64,000 nucleotides of DNA from contig NZ_PQSS01000024.1 in the NCBI RefSeq assembly GCF_002920535.1, positions 1 to 64,000 of the forward strand. The letters run 5' to 3'. The stretch is from Streptomyces sp. Ru71 (GTDB lineage: Bacteria; Actinomycetota; Actinomycetes; Streptomycetales; Streptomycetaceae). Of this stretch, positions 1 to 8,359 are shown one piece after another. The translations under genes and the position numbers were made by a program. The notes under the pieces are model-generated. The model was not told where the DNA came from, ran no database searches, and saw only the letters and a list, made by a program, of their open reading frames with translations. How positions within the stretch are numbered: the first letter of the stretch is position 1; every line of letters starts with the position of its first letter.

Positions 1-380
1 GCGAGCAGCACGAACACCAGCGTCAGTACGCCGAACGGCCCGATGTCCGACTGCTTCATGATCCGCAGCGCGTCCTCGGCGGGCTTGCCGCTGCCCAGGC
101 CGTCCGCGGTGTCCGCGAGCCCGTCCAGGTGCAGCCCCCGGGTGAGTACGGCGGGCACGGCCGCCGCGGCGACGCAGGCGAGCAGCGGGCCGGCGCCCAG
201 GGCGAGCAGCGCGAGCGCGCAGCCGGCGGCCAGGGCGCCGACGACCAGACCGGCGAGCGGCGCGGCCAGCATGCCGCCGCGTGCGGCCCCGCGGTCCCAG
301 CGGGTGACGGTGACCGGCAGGACGGTCAGGGTGCCGAAGGCGAACCGCAGGCCGTCGAGGGGGGAGGGGGTGGTGGGCAC
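1..380 (-). CDS. cobS: CobS, adenosylcobinamide-GDP ribazoletransferase (partial, C-terminus outside window)
   Basis: Membrane enzyme that joins adenosylcobinamide-GDP to alpha-ribazole in the last part of adenosylcobalamin synthesis. About 126 N-terminal residues are visible, starting at a GTG (380-378). The family pattern is clear: an N-terminal LDGLRFAFGTLTVLPV, then hydrophobic segments and the conserved HLDGLADTADGLGSG motif with its acidic metal-binding residues. The reading frame is open to the window edge, so the C-terminal half lies before position 1. cobT and a CobU-type fusion lie upstream on the same strand, which supports the assignment. No cobalamin riboswitch was recognised in the short gap before the start. 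Confidence 0.9.
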   Translation of the reverse strand, partial: MPTTPSPLDGLRFAFGTLTVLPVTVTRWDRGAARGGMLAAPLAGLVVGALAAGCALALLALGAGPLLACVAAAAVPAVLTRGLHLDGLADTADGLGSGKPAEDALRIMKQSDIGPFGVLTLVFVLL

Positions 381-450
381 CGGCGCAGGCTACCCGGGGG
401 CCGCCCGCGCACGGACGGCGGCCGGGAACGAGCGCGACTAAAGTGCGGAT

Positions 451-1215
451 ATGGGGCATTGGTGGATGCGCAACATCGTGGAGCCGGGCAAGCTCCCCCT
501 GCTGCTCGCCCTCACCGCCTTCGTGCTGACCTTCCTGATCACCCGTCTCATCACCCGGCTGATCCGGGCCGGCAAGGGCCCCTTCGGCAACGTCAAGGCC
601 GGCGGGGTGCACGTCCACCACGTCGTCCCCGGGGTGGTGCTCACCGTCGCCGGCGGCTTCGGCGCGGTGGCGAGCGGGCGGCACGGCTTCGGCGCCTACC
701 TGTGCGCGGTCCTCTTCGGCATGGGCGCCGGGCTCGTCCTGGACGAGTTCGCGCTGATCCTGCACCTGGACGACGTCTACTGGAGCGAGGCGGGCCGCAA
801 GAGCGTCGAACTCGTCGTGTTCACCGCCGCGCTGGTCGGGCTGCTCCTGATCGGCTTCTCCCCCTTCGGCGTCAACGACCTCAGCCAGGAGGAGCTGCAG
901 GACCGGGGCCAGGTCATCCTGACCGTCGCGGTGAACTTCCTCTTCTCCCTGATCGCCCTCACCAAAGGCAAGGCCCGCATGGCCGTCTTCGGGGTGATCA
1001 TCCCCTTCATCGCGCTGGTCGGCGCCGTACGCCTGGCCCGGCCCGGCTCGCTGTGGGCCAAGCGCTTCTACCGTCGCCGCCCCCGCGCCCGCGCCAAGGC
1101 CGGGCTGCGTGCCTACCGCCACGACCGCCGCTGGTCCCGGCCCCGCCGTGCCCTGCAGGACTGGCTCGGCGGCAAACCGGACCCCGAGCCGACCCGGGCC
1201 GTCGAACGCCGGTGA
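451..1215 (+). CDS. Conserved integral membrane protein, about 6 TM helices
   Basis: A 254-residue membrane protein of unknown function. Hydrophobic stretches at roughly residues 13-36, 57-72, 76-102, 117-135, 152-168 and 173-192 suggest six helices, followed by an Arg-rich cytoplasmic tail of about 55 residues. A short HVHHVV stretch and the acidic LDEFALILHLDDVYW segment sit between helices and could bind a metal, but that is inference. It is divergent from cobS (70 bp apart). Its 3' end overlaps the oppositely oriented rhomboid-like gene by 103 bp. I recall conserved streptomycete relatives without a known role. Confidence 0.85.
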   Translation: MGHWWMRNIVEPGKLPLLLALTAFVLTFLITRLITRLIRAGKGPFGNVKAGGVHVHHVVPGVVLTVAGGFGAVASGRHGFGAYLCAVLFGMGAGLVLDEFALILHLDDVYWSEAGRKSVELVVFTAALVGLLLIGFSPFGVNDLSQEELQDRGQVILTVAVNFLFSLIALTKGKARMAVFGVIIPFIALVGAVRLARPGSLWAKRFYRRRPRARAKAGLRAYRHDRRWSRPRRALQDWLGGKPDPEPTRAVERR

Positions 1216-1859
1216 CGGCGCCGGGCCTGCGCCACCGCGCACACCACCACGACCCCGGCGAGCGCGGCCAGGTGCTCCTTGCCGGCCAGGTTCTCCTTCA
1301 CCAGCACCTCGGCGATCATCGACACGGTCACCGCGCCGGCCGTGACGTAGGCCCCGTAGCGCCAGGCCACGTACACGGCGAGGCACACCACGGCCGCGGA
1401 CGGGCCGGTGTCGACGACCTGGGCGTCGGAGGCGGGCAGCCCGAGCGGGGCGTGCGGGCCGAGCGCGATGCCGAGGCGGGCGTAGAGGGTGCCGGCGAGC
1501 GTCGCGGCGTAGGCGATGACCAGGGTCCGCCACCGGCCCAGGCACAGCTCGGCGATGCCGAAGACGAGCAGGATCTGGGCCAGCGCACCCCATACGGGAA
1601 GGTCGAGCGCGGGCACGTACAGGGACAGGGGGGTGCGCAGCAGGGCCAGCCAGAGGGGGTCCTCGGCGCGCACGGCGCCGACGTCCTGCACGAAGCCGAA
1701 GCCCCAGGGCTGGTTCTGCACGAACTGGAGCACACCCGTCAGGCACACCGCGGTCAGCGTCATCGGAACCGCCCGCCAGCGCCGCTTGAGCAGCGGCTCG
1801 CGCACGGTGACGTACAGCAGTCCCCATTCGGCGCGGGCCCAGCGGGCGAGGGTCTTCAT
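1113..1859 (-). CDS. Rhomboid-like integral membrane protein
   Basis: A 248-residue protein with about six hydrophobic segments. Two motifs resemble the rhomboid catalytic dyad: a Ser in VDTGPSAAVV and a His in KEHLAALAGVV, in the order and context of GxS and the later His of rhomboid proteases. The usual HxxxN motif of the earlier helix is not obvious, so proteolytic activity is uncertain. The ATG is preceded by GGGGAGA, 19 bp after the stop of the upstream lipid-transferase gene, so the two form an operon. The Arg-rich C-terminal tail of about 30 residues lies within the 103-bp convergent overlap. Confidence 0.75.
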   Translation of the reverse strand: MKTLARWARAEWGLLYVTVREPLLKRRWRAVPMTLTAVCLTGVLQFVQNQPWGFGFVQDVGAVRAEDPLWLALLRTPLSLYVPALDLPVWGALAQILLVFGIAELCLGRWRTLVIAYAATLAGTLYARLGIALGPHAPLGLPASDAQVVDTGPSAAVVCLAVYVAWRYGAYVTAGAVTVSMIAEVLVKENLAGKEHLAALAGVVVVCAVAQARRRHRRSTARVGSGSGLPPSQSCRARRGRDQRRSWR

Positions 1860-1878
1860 CTACGGGTCTCCCCATGCG

Positions 1879-3611
1879 TCATCTGCGGCTCTCCAACTGC
1901 GAACGGTGCAGCCACTTCGGCAGCCCCGGCGCTTCCAGGAACCCCTCCGCCCGCGCGGCGGCGATGCCGATGCGGGGCAGGTCCGCGCTCTTCTCGAAGA
2001 GCAGGAAGCGGGGCTCCCAGATGGGCCGGTACTTGGCGTTGGCGCGGTAGAGCGACTCGATCTGCCACCACCGTGAGAAGAAGCTGAGCAGCGACCGCCA
2101 CAGCCTCAGCACCGGCCCGGCGCCGAGGCGTGCGCCACGTTCGAAGACCGAGCGGAACATCGCGAAGTTGAGCGAGACCTGCGTGACGCCGATCTCGCGG
2201 GCCCGCCGCAGCAGCTCGATGACCATGAACTCCATCAGCCCGTTGTCGGAGTCGCGGTCCCGGCGCATCAGGTCCAGGGAGAGTCCGTGCGGGCCCCACG
2301 GCACGAACGACAGCAGCGCCCGCAGCCGCCCTGCGGCGTCATGGCACTCCAGCATCACGCACCGGCCGTCGTCGCCGTCCCCGAGCCGGCCCAGCGCCAT
2401 GCTGAACCCCCGCTCGGTGGCCCCGTCCGCCAGTCGTCGGCCCGCCGCACGAGGTAGGTCATCTCGTCCGCGGGGATGTCCTCGTGCCGCCGGATGCGCA
2501 CGGTGTATCCGGCCCGCCGCACCCGGTTGCAGGCCTGCCGCACCGTCCGCATGGCCCGGCCCTCCAGCGTGAACTCGGCGACCTCCACCACCGCCTCGTC
2601 ACCGAGCTCCAGCGCGTCCAGGCCGTGCCGGGCGTACACGGTCCCGGCCTCCTCGCTCGCCCCCATCACCGCCGGGATCCAGCCGTGCGCCCGGGCCTGC
2701 GCCAGCCACGGCTCGATCGCCCCCGGCCAGGCCTCCGGGTCGCCCAGCGGATCACCGGAGGCCAGCGCCACCCCGCCGACCACCCGGTAGGCGACGGCCG
2801 CCTTCCCGGTCGGCGACCACAGCACGCTCTTCTCCCGGCGCAGCGCGAAGTAGCCGAGCGAGTCCCGCTCCCCGTGCCGCTCCAGCAGCTCCCGCAGCCG
2901 CTTCTCGTCGTCGGCGGTGAGCGGGTCGACGGCCCGCCGGGAGCGGAAGGCCGCGTACAGGACGGCGAGCACCAGCGCCGTACTCATGACGTTGACCGTC
3001 ACGTCGACCCAGGTCGGCGTGGACAGACCGGGGAAGCGGGAGTCGTCCGCGGCGACCGAGACCAGCCGCAGCGTGCCGTACCACCAGCGCGAGGCGAACG
3101 TCGAACGACCGGCGTCCGCCGCCTGGTTGGTGACCGTCACCAGCAGCGCGGCCAGCAGCGAGGCGGCCACCGTGCCGCCGGCGGCGACCGCGGCGGCGAG
3201 CTTCGGGTTGGACCGGTCGCCCTTGGCGTAGAACTCCCGCCGGCCGGCCAGCAGCGCCCCGACGAAGGCCGCGGTCAGGGCCAGGGACACCCAGTTCTGC
3301 GCGGAGCGACGGATCTCCGGGACCACCATGACCAGCGCGAACAGCGCGAGGAACGCCCCGCTGAGCACCAGGTTCAGGATCCAGGCGGCCCGTTTGCGCC
3401 GCCGCATGGTGACGGCCAGGAACGCGGTGAAGACACCCGACGCGAACCCGGCCGTCAGCAGATAGGGGGTGAAGAGGTTCTCCTGGTTGTGCCGCCGCAC
3501 GTCCTGTCCGAGGGAGACCCACACCGCGCTCAGGAAGTTGACGAAGGCGACGGCGCGCAGATACCAGACGGCGAAGGCGGCGGACCGGTGTGAGATGCGG
3601 CTCTCTCCCAT
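1879..3611 (-). pseudogene. MprF-like phosphatidylglycerol lysyltransferase family protein (DUF2156), frameshifted
   Basis: This family is membrane-bound. Family members have an N-terminal multi-TM region and a C-terminal GNAT-like DUF2156 domain that transfers an aminoacyl group to lipid. Here five or six TM segments (residues 10-230) are followed by the start of the domain, ending near [10 protein letters not shown]. The frame then breaks around 2427-2428. The rest of the domain ([25 protein letters not shown]-type core, [11 protein letters not shown]) continues in another frame to 1879. Restoring one C on the plus strand in the short C run at 2427 reconnects the frames into [15 protein letters not shown], as expected for relatives. 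Either a recent mutation or a sequencing error. TATGAT lies 8 nt before the ATG, so the transcript is probably leaderless. Confidence 0.8.
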
Positions 3612-3675
3612 GACGGGGGATCATATGGCCGCGGTTGCGATGAACCGCCCCATTTGCCCCCGCCCGGGGTGGTCG

Positions 3676-4767
3676 CTACTCCTCGACGAGCTCGTCCGCC
3701 GCGGCGCCCTCGTCGACCTTGTCGTCCCGCTCCGGCAGCTCCGCCGCCAGCGCGGCCGCGGCCTGCACCAGCGGCAGCGCCAGCAGCCCGCCGACGCCCT
3801 CGCCGACCCGCACGCCCTGGTCCAGCAGCGGCTCCAGCGCCATCCGGTCCAGCGCCTTGGCCTGCCCCGGCTCCCCGCCGGTGTGCCCCGCCAGCCACCA
3901 GTCCGGCGCCCGGAACGCGATCCGCTGGGCGACCAGCGCGCAGGCCGCGCCCACCACGCCGTCCAGGATCACCGGCATCTTGCGCACCGCGCACTGCAGC
4001 AGGAAGCCCGTCATCGCGGTGAGGTCGGCGCCGCCCACCGTGGCCAGCAGCTGCAACTGGTCGCCCAGCACCGGCCGGGCCCGGCGCAGCGCGTCCCGGA
4101 TGGCCGCGCACTTGCGCATCCACGCCAGGTCGTCGATGGCCACCCCGCCCCGGCCGGTCACCACGGACGCGTCGGTCCCGCACAGCGCCGCCACCAGCAC
4201 CCCGGCCGCGGTGGTCCCGCCGACGCTGATGTCACCGAGCACGACGAGATCCGTGCCGGAGTCGGCCTCCTCATCGGCCACCGCGACACCGGCGTGGAAG
4301 GCGGCCTCCGCCTCCCGCAGGGTGAGCGCGTCCTCGACGTCGATCCGGCCGCTGCCGCGCCGCACCCGGTGCCGTACGACGTCCGCGGGCAGCGTGTCCG
4401 GGTCGCAGTCCAGCGCCATGTCCACCACCCGCACCGGGACGCCGAGCCGCCGGGCCAGCACCGACACCGGCCGGGCCCCCTCCAGCACGTCCCGCACCAG
4501 CTCGGTGGCGCTGCCCGCCGGGCGTGCCGACACGCCCAGTTCCGCGATCCCGTGGTCGCCGGCGAACAGCACCGCCTTCGGGTGTTCGACCGGCCGCACC
4601 GGCACGGCGCCCTGCGCCGCGGCCAGCCACTCACCCAGCTCGTCCAGGCGTCCCAGCGCTCCGGGCGGCACGATCTGACGCTCGCGGCGGGCCTCCGCGT
4701 CGCGGCGCACCCCGCCGTCGGGGCGCTCGATGAGATCGGTGAAGTCGTCGAGATTAAGCGAGCTCAT
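3676..4767 (-). CDS. cobT: CobT, nicotinate-nucleotide--dimethylbenzimidazole phosphoribosyltransferase
   Basis: Makes alpha-ribazole 5'-phosphate for the lower loop of cobalamin. The 363-residue length matches the family. Visible signatures are FAGDHGIAELGVSARP near residue 68, LGDISVGGTTAA in the middle, and VRVGEGVGG near the C-terminus, which holds the catalytic Glu. The open frame extends upstream, but the ATG at 4767 is chosen because family homology starts there. TACTGT sits 7 nt upstream with no Shine-Dalgarno sequence, which suggests a leaderless transcript. Divergent from the methyltransferase-like gene at 4898; 64 bp upstream of the MprF-like gene. Confidence 0.93.
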   Translation of the reverse strand: MSSLNLDDFTDLIERPDGGVRRDAEARRERQIVPPGALGRLDELGEWLAAAQGAVPVRPVEHPKAVLFAGDHGIAELGVSARPAGSATELVRDVLEGARPVSVLARRLGVPVRVVDMALDCDPDTLPADVVRHRVRRGSGRIDVEDALTLREAEAAFHAGVAVADEEADSGTDLVVLGDISVGGTTAAGVLVAALCGTDASVVTGRGGVAIDDLAWMRKCAAIRDALRRARPVLGDQLQLLATVGGADLTAMTGFLLQCAVRKMPVILDGVVGAACALVAQRIAFRAPDWWLAGHTGGEPGQAKALDRMALEPLLDQGVRVGEGVGGLLALPLVQAAAALAAELPERDDKVDEGAAADELVEE

Positions 4768-4835
4768 TCGCCGAACAGTACCGGCACCCCTCGAACAGCT
4801 CCGCGCCACGCCATGACCGCACGGGCACGGCGTCG

Positions 4836-4864
4836 TTGCACCCCGGATCACCGTCCCGTACGTT
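4836..4864 (+). promoter_or_regulatory. Probable sigma-HrdB-type promoter for the methyltransferase-like gene
   Basis: TTGCAC (4836-4841) and TACGTT (4859-4864) are separated by 17 bp, a good match to streptomycete vegetative promoters. The start codon at 4898 lies about 27 nt past the predicted start site, with GGGAG upstream. Assigned by pattern only. Confidence 0.5.
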
Positions 4865-4897
4865 CCGCTTTGCACGGATTGTCGTTCGGGAGCCGCC

Positions 4898-5473
4898 ATG
4901 CCGACCGTTCCGCCCATGCCGACCCTTCCGCCCACGCCGCTGCAGCCGCCCGCGCCCCGCGCGGACTGCCCGTGGTGCGGCTCGGCGCTGCTGGCGGGCC
5001 GGCGCCGTATGCGGGCCCTGGCCCGCCGGATGTCACGCCTGCTGGAGGAGCCGGAGAGCTGGCTGGACGCCGGGACCGGCGACGCCGCGTTCCCGGACGC
5101 GGCCCGCGCGTTCTTCCCCTACACGTCCTTCGACGGCGTCGACCCCACCCCCCGGGTGCTGTGGGCGAGGGCGGCGGAACGCGTCGAGGAGGCCCACGTC
5201 GGCCACCTCACCGACACCGGCCTCACCGACCGCTACGACGTCGTGACCCTGCTCCACCACCTGGAGCACAGCCCGGACCCCCGCTCCGAACTGACGGCGG
5301 CCCTGCGGGCACTGCGCCCCGGCGGCCACCTGGTCCTGCGGCTGCACACCGGGAACAGCCCGTTCAGCGCCGCCGACGTCCACACGGAACTGCAGGACCG
5401 GGGCTGCACGCTCCTGACGAGGAGACCCAACGGCTGGTGGCCCCTGCAGCGGATCGTCGCCAGGAAGAACTGA
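4898..5473 (+). CDS. SAM-dependent methyltransferase-like protein with N-terminal CPxCG motif
   Basis: A 191-residue protein. After a Pro-rich start there is a short CPWCG zinc-knuckle-like motif, then a reduced class I methyltransferase fold: WLDAGTGDAAFP resembles motif I, YDVVTLLHHLEH resembles motif IV, and LRPGGHLVLRLHTGN resembles the post-IV strand. It is short for the fold (usually 220 or more residues) and the glycine loop is degenerate, so SAM binding is likely but unproven. It sits between two cobalamin genes on the opposite strand and ends 6 bp from the cobU stop. GGGAG before the ATG supports this start. Confidence 0.75.
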   Translation: MPTVPPMPTLPPTPLQPPAPRADCPWCGSALLAGRRRMRALARRMSRLLEEPESWLDAGTGDAAFPDAARAFFPYTSFDGVDPTPRVLWARAAERVEEAHVGHLTDTGLTDRYDVVTLLHHLEHSPDPRSELTAALRALRPGGHLVLRLHTGNSPFSAADVHTELQDRGCTLLTRRPNGWWPLQRIVARKN

Positions 5474-5479
5474 CCGGGC

Positions 5480-6687
5480 TCACCCCCGCAGCACCAGCGC
5501 CTGCCCCGCCACCACCAGCAGCACCTGCTCGCACTCGCCGGCGACCGCCGCGTTCAGCCGGCCCAGCTCGTCCCGGTAGCGCCGCCCCGACGCCGTCGCC
5601 GGTACCACCCCGGAGCCCACCTCGTTGGACACCAGCACGACCGTCCGCCGGGCCGCCCGCACCGCCTCCGCCAGCGCCGCCACCCGCTCCCGCAGGGCCC
5701 GCGCGCCCCCGCCCGCCCACGTCTCGTCGTCCCACGCCCCGACGGAGTCCATCGCGTCGGCCAGCCACAGCGACAGACAGTCGATCAGCACCGGCTCACC
5801 CTCCTGAGCCAGCAGCGGCACCAGGTCGACCGTCTCCACCGTCCGCCACGACCCCGGCCGCCGCTCCCGGTGCAGGGCCACCCGCGCAGCCCAGTCCGGG
5901 TCGCCGTCCCGTACGCCGCCCGTCGCCACGTACAGCACGTCCGGGAAGGCCTCCAACCGCCGCTCGGCCTCCACCGACTTGCCCGACCGGGCCCCGCCCA
6001 GCACCAGCGTGCGCCGCGGTACTCGGGCACGTCCTCGTACGCCCCGACCGCCAGCGTCGCCCCGTCCGGCACCGCCCGCGCACCCGCCGCCGCGAGCCGC
6101 CGCCGCAGCTCACCGCCCTGCGGCACATCGTGGTCGAGATGGACGGCGACGACGTCCGTGGTCGGCCCCACCGCCCCCACCGCGCGCAGCCGCGCCAGCG
6201 CGTCCGGCCGCCCCACCACGTCCGCCAGCACCATGTCGTACGGCGCCGCCTCCGCCGAGCCCGCCTCCAGCCCGGCCGGCGCACAGCCCGGCGGCAGGTA
6301 CAGCAGCCGCTGCCCGTCCGGCCCGGTCACCGCGTACCCCGTGCCCGGGGTGTCCATCGCCATCGCCCGCACCCGATGGCCCGTCAGCAGCGCCAGCTCA
6401 CGGCCGTCCGGCACGCGCCCCGGCTGCGGCAGCCCGGCCGGCACCTCCACCGGCGGCCCGTCGTGCGGATGCGACAGCAGCACCTGCCGCACCCCGGCCA
6501 GCGAATGCCCGGCCCGGGCCGCCGCGAACGCCGCGCCCGGCGTCAGGTCGAGCAGCAGCGTCCCGTCGACCAGCGCCGCGGTCGCCGCCCGCGCGTGCTC
6601 GCCCAGCGAGGTCGCGCAGACCGCGCAGGGACAGTCGGGGCGGGGCAGTCCCGCGGGGGCACCGGTGCCGAGCAGAGTCACGTCCAC
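5480..6687 (-). pseudogene. cobU: Metallo-beta-lactamase-like/CobU fusion (adenosylcobinamide kinase/guanylyltransferase), frameshifted
   Basis: CobU phosphorylates adenosylcobinamide and then transfers GMP to it. The N-terminal part (GTG at 6687; VDVTLLGTGAPAG, CPCAVC, LLSHPHDGP, AVHLDHD) looks like a beta-lactamase/phosphodiesterase-fold domain of about 220 residues. The CobU domain follows with P-loop GGARSGKS and RRYRDELGRLN. The frames do not join: the first reads GAYEDVPEYRG, while the CobU frame upstream of its first GTG (6004) reads VPRRTLVLGG. Adding one C next to plus-strand 6022 restores DVPEVPRRTLVLGG and a 402-residue fusion, the length I expect in Streptomyces. Without it the CobU part would start at GTG 6004 and lack its first strand. 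The 3' end is 6 bp from the methyltransferase-like gene. Confidence 0.8.
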
Positions 6688-6734
6688 GCACCGATTTTCC
6701 CAGGTCGCCACCTGTCTTGCGTGACGGAGACCCC

Positions 6735-6822
6735 CAGGGACGCGGGGCTGTGTCGAATGGCGGCTCCGCCGCGGTGGAGGTCCCCCCTGTTCGAGCGAAG
6801 CCGAGAACCCGGGGGAGCGACC
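6735..6822. repeat. Intergenic repeat cluster (partial subtype B repeat plus a GAGCGAAGCCGAGA element)
   Basis: The first half (CGCGGGGCTGTGTCGA then GCGGCTCCGCCGC) is a degenerate copy of the subtype B repeat at 37954-38016. The second half, around 6776-6820, contains CGAGCGAAGCCGAGA flanked by CCCCCC and GGGGGAG, a sequence I know as recurrent between Streptomyces genes. It fills most of the 274-bp gap between cobU and the gene at 6962. Confidence 0.55.
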
Positions 6823-6961
6823 CGCCCACGACAAGCCGCACTTCGACCGATCACCTGAAGGCCTCTTGGCGGCTCACCCAGCGGAGCGAATACGCTGCGG
6901 GCAGGAGCCGGACCATGATCCGGTGTCCGCTGGAGCAGCAACTCACACCCGGGAGGCGTAC

Positions 6962-7174
6962 ATGGCGGCATGGACGTGGCGGTTCGAGAAGGCCGACGGG
7001 ACGGAGGTCCAGCCCGCGGTGCAGCCCGAGGAGTTCACCACCCAGGGGGACGCCGAGTCCTGGATCGGGGAGAACTGGAAGGCGCTGCTGGAGGGCGGCG
7101 CGGACCAGGTGCGGCTGTTCGAGGACGCCACGGAGATCTACGGCCCGATGAACCTGCACGCCGACGAGTCGTAG
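6962..7174 (+). CDS. Small conserved protein of unknown function (70 aa)
   Basis: A 70-residue acidic protein beginning MAAWTWRFEKADGTEV, with a central FTTQGDAESWIGENWKALL and a C-terminal LFEDATEIYGPM. GGGAGG 7 nt before the ATG fixes the start; the longer upstream frame lacks this support. No TM segment, signal or known catalytic motif. I recall close homologues only as hypothetical proteins of actinomycetes. It is transcribed convergently with the HtrA-like gene. Confidence 0.8.
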   Translation: MAAWTWRFEKADGTEVQPAVQPEEFTTQGDAESWIGENWKALLEGGADQVRLFEDATEIYGPMNLHADES

Positions 7175-7214
7175 CCGGGCCGGGGGCGGTCACCGCCGGC
7201 CGGGAGCCGCCCCC

Positions 7215-8297
7215 TCACTGCTCGCCCAGGGTCACGCCCACCGTCCTGGAGCCGCCGCCCCGCGCGAACGTCACCGTCGTCCGCTGACCCGGCCGGTCCG
7301 CGGCCAGCGCCTCGGACAGCGAGGTGACGGTGGTGATGGGGGTGTCGCCCAGCTTGGTGATGACGTCCCCGGGTTCGAGGCCGGCCTTGTCGGCCGCGCC
7401 GCCGCTCTTGACGTCGACCACCACGGCCCCGGCGGGCTGGAAACTGTCGTCGACGAACGTGCGGGCGGTGATGCCCAGGGCCGCCCGGCCCGAGTCGGTC
7501 ACCTTGCCGCTCCTGACGATCTGGCCGGCGATCGTCTTCACCATGGACGCGGGGATCGCGAAGCCGATGCCGGGCGCCGAACTGCCGCCCAGCTGCGGGT
7601 CGGTGGCGGCCAGCGTCGGGATGCCGATGACCTGCCCGTCCAGATTCACCAGCGCGCCCCCGCTGTTGCCCGGGTTGATGTCCGCCGACGTCTGCACCAT
7701 GTTGCCGATGGTGGCGCCCGTACCGCCGCCCGAGCGGCCCTCGGTGACGGTCCGTCCGGTCGCCGAGACGATGCCCTGCGTCACGCTGGACGACAGCCCC
7801 AGCGGCGACCCCATCGCGAGCACGATCTGGCCGACCTCGACCTTCGCCGAGTCGCCGAACGTCGCGGCCCTCAGCCCGGCCGGCACCTTGTCCAGCTTGA
7901 TGACGGCGAGGTCCTGCTCGGGGTACGAGGACACCAGGCTCGCGCTCAGCGGCTCCTGGCTGTTGGCCGTCGTGACCTGGAACGTCTTCTCGTCGCCGAC
8001 CACGTGCGCGTTGGTGACGATGTGTCCCCTGCCGTCGTACACCACACCCGAGCCGAGGTCGTTGCTCGCCTGGATCTGCACCACCGACGGCAGCACGTCC
8101 TTGATCACCCGCAGGTAGTCGGCCTCCAGGTCGGCTCCCGCCCGGGCGGGAGCCGCGGGCTGCGCGGCCTGGGCCGTGGCCGCCTGACGCTCACCCGAGG
8201 ACGCGGCGGCGGAGCAGCCGGAGAGCAGGACGGCGCCGCAGGCGCAGACGGCGACGACGGACCGGAGACGGGCGGCAGCGGCACGGGAAGCGTCCAT
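7215..8297 (-). CDS. HtrA/DegP-type trypsin-like serine protease with PDZ domain, lipoprotein
   Basis: A surface-anchored protease of 360 residues. The lipobox LLSGC puts the lipidated Cys at 28, followed by an Ala/Pro/Gln-rich linker to about residue 57. The trypsin-like domain shows the triad His98 (TNAHVV), Asp129 (EQDLAVIKLD) and Ser212 (NPGNSGGAL). A C-terminal PDZ domain (about 270-358) contains DKAGLEPGDVITKLGD. Unlike many HtrA proteins it has a lipid anchor instead of a TM helix. Likely role: quality control of exported proteins, which fits pspA a few genes away. No clear Shine-Dalgarno sequence precedes the ATG. Confidence 0.9.
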   Translation of the reverse strand: MDASRAAAARLRSVVAVCACGAVLLSGCSAAASSGERQAATAQAAQPAAPARAGADLEADYLRVIKDVLPSVVQIQASNDLGSGVVYDGRGHIVTNAHVVGDEKTFQVTTANSQEPLSASLVSSYPEQDLAVIKLDKVPAGLRAATFGDSAKVEVGQIVLAMGSPLGLSSSVTQGIVSATGRTVTEGRSGGGTGATIGNMVQTSADINPGNSGGALVNLDGQVIGIPTLAATDPQLGGSSAPGIGFAIPASMVKTIAGQIVRSGKVTDSGRAALGITARTFVDDSFQPAGAVVVDVKSGGAADKAGLEPGDVITKLGDTPITTVTSLSEALAADRPGQRTTVTFARGGGSRTVGVTLGEQ

Positions 8298-8359
8298 GGG
8301 CCGAGTCTCACGCCCGGGTGACGGCCCGGCCCGCGCTGCTCACCCGAACGGGTAGGGCC

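Noticed and set aside
381-450. Cobalamin riboswitch before cobS or cobT
   Set aside because: No B12-box-like sequence was seen in the short leaders.
3469-6858. Very long open frame opposite the cob genes
   Set aside because: Low-complexity Arg/Pro/Ala translation, typical of the antisense of GC-rich genes; cobT and the CobU fusion on the other strand explain it.
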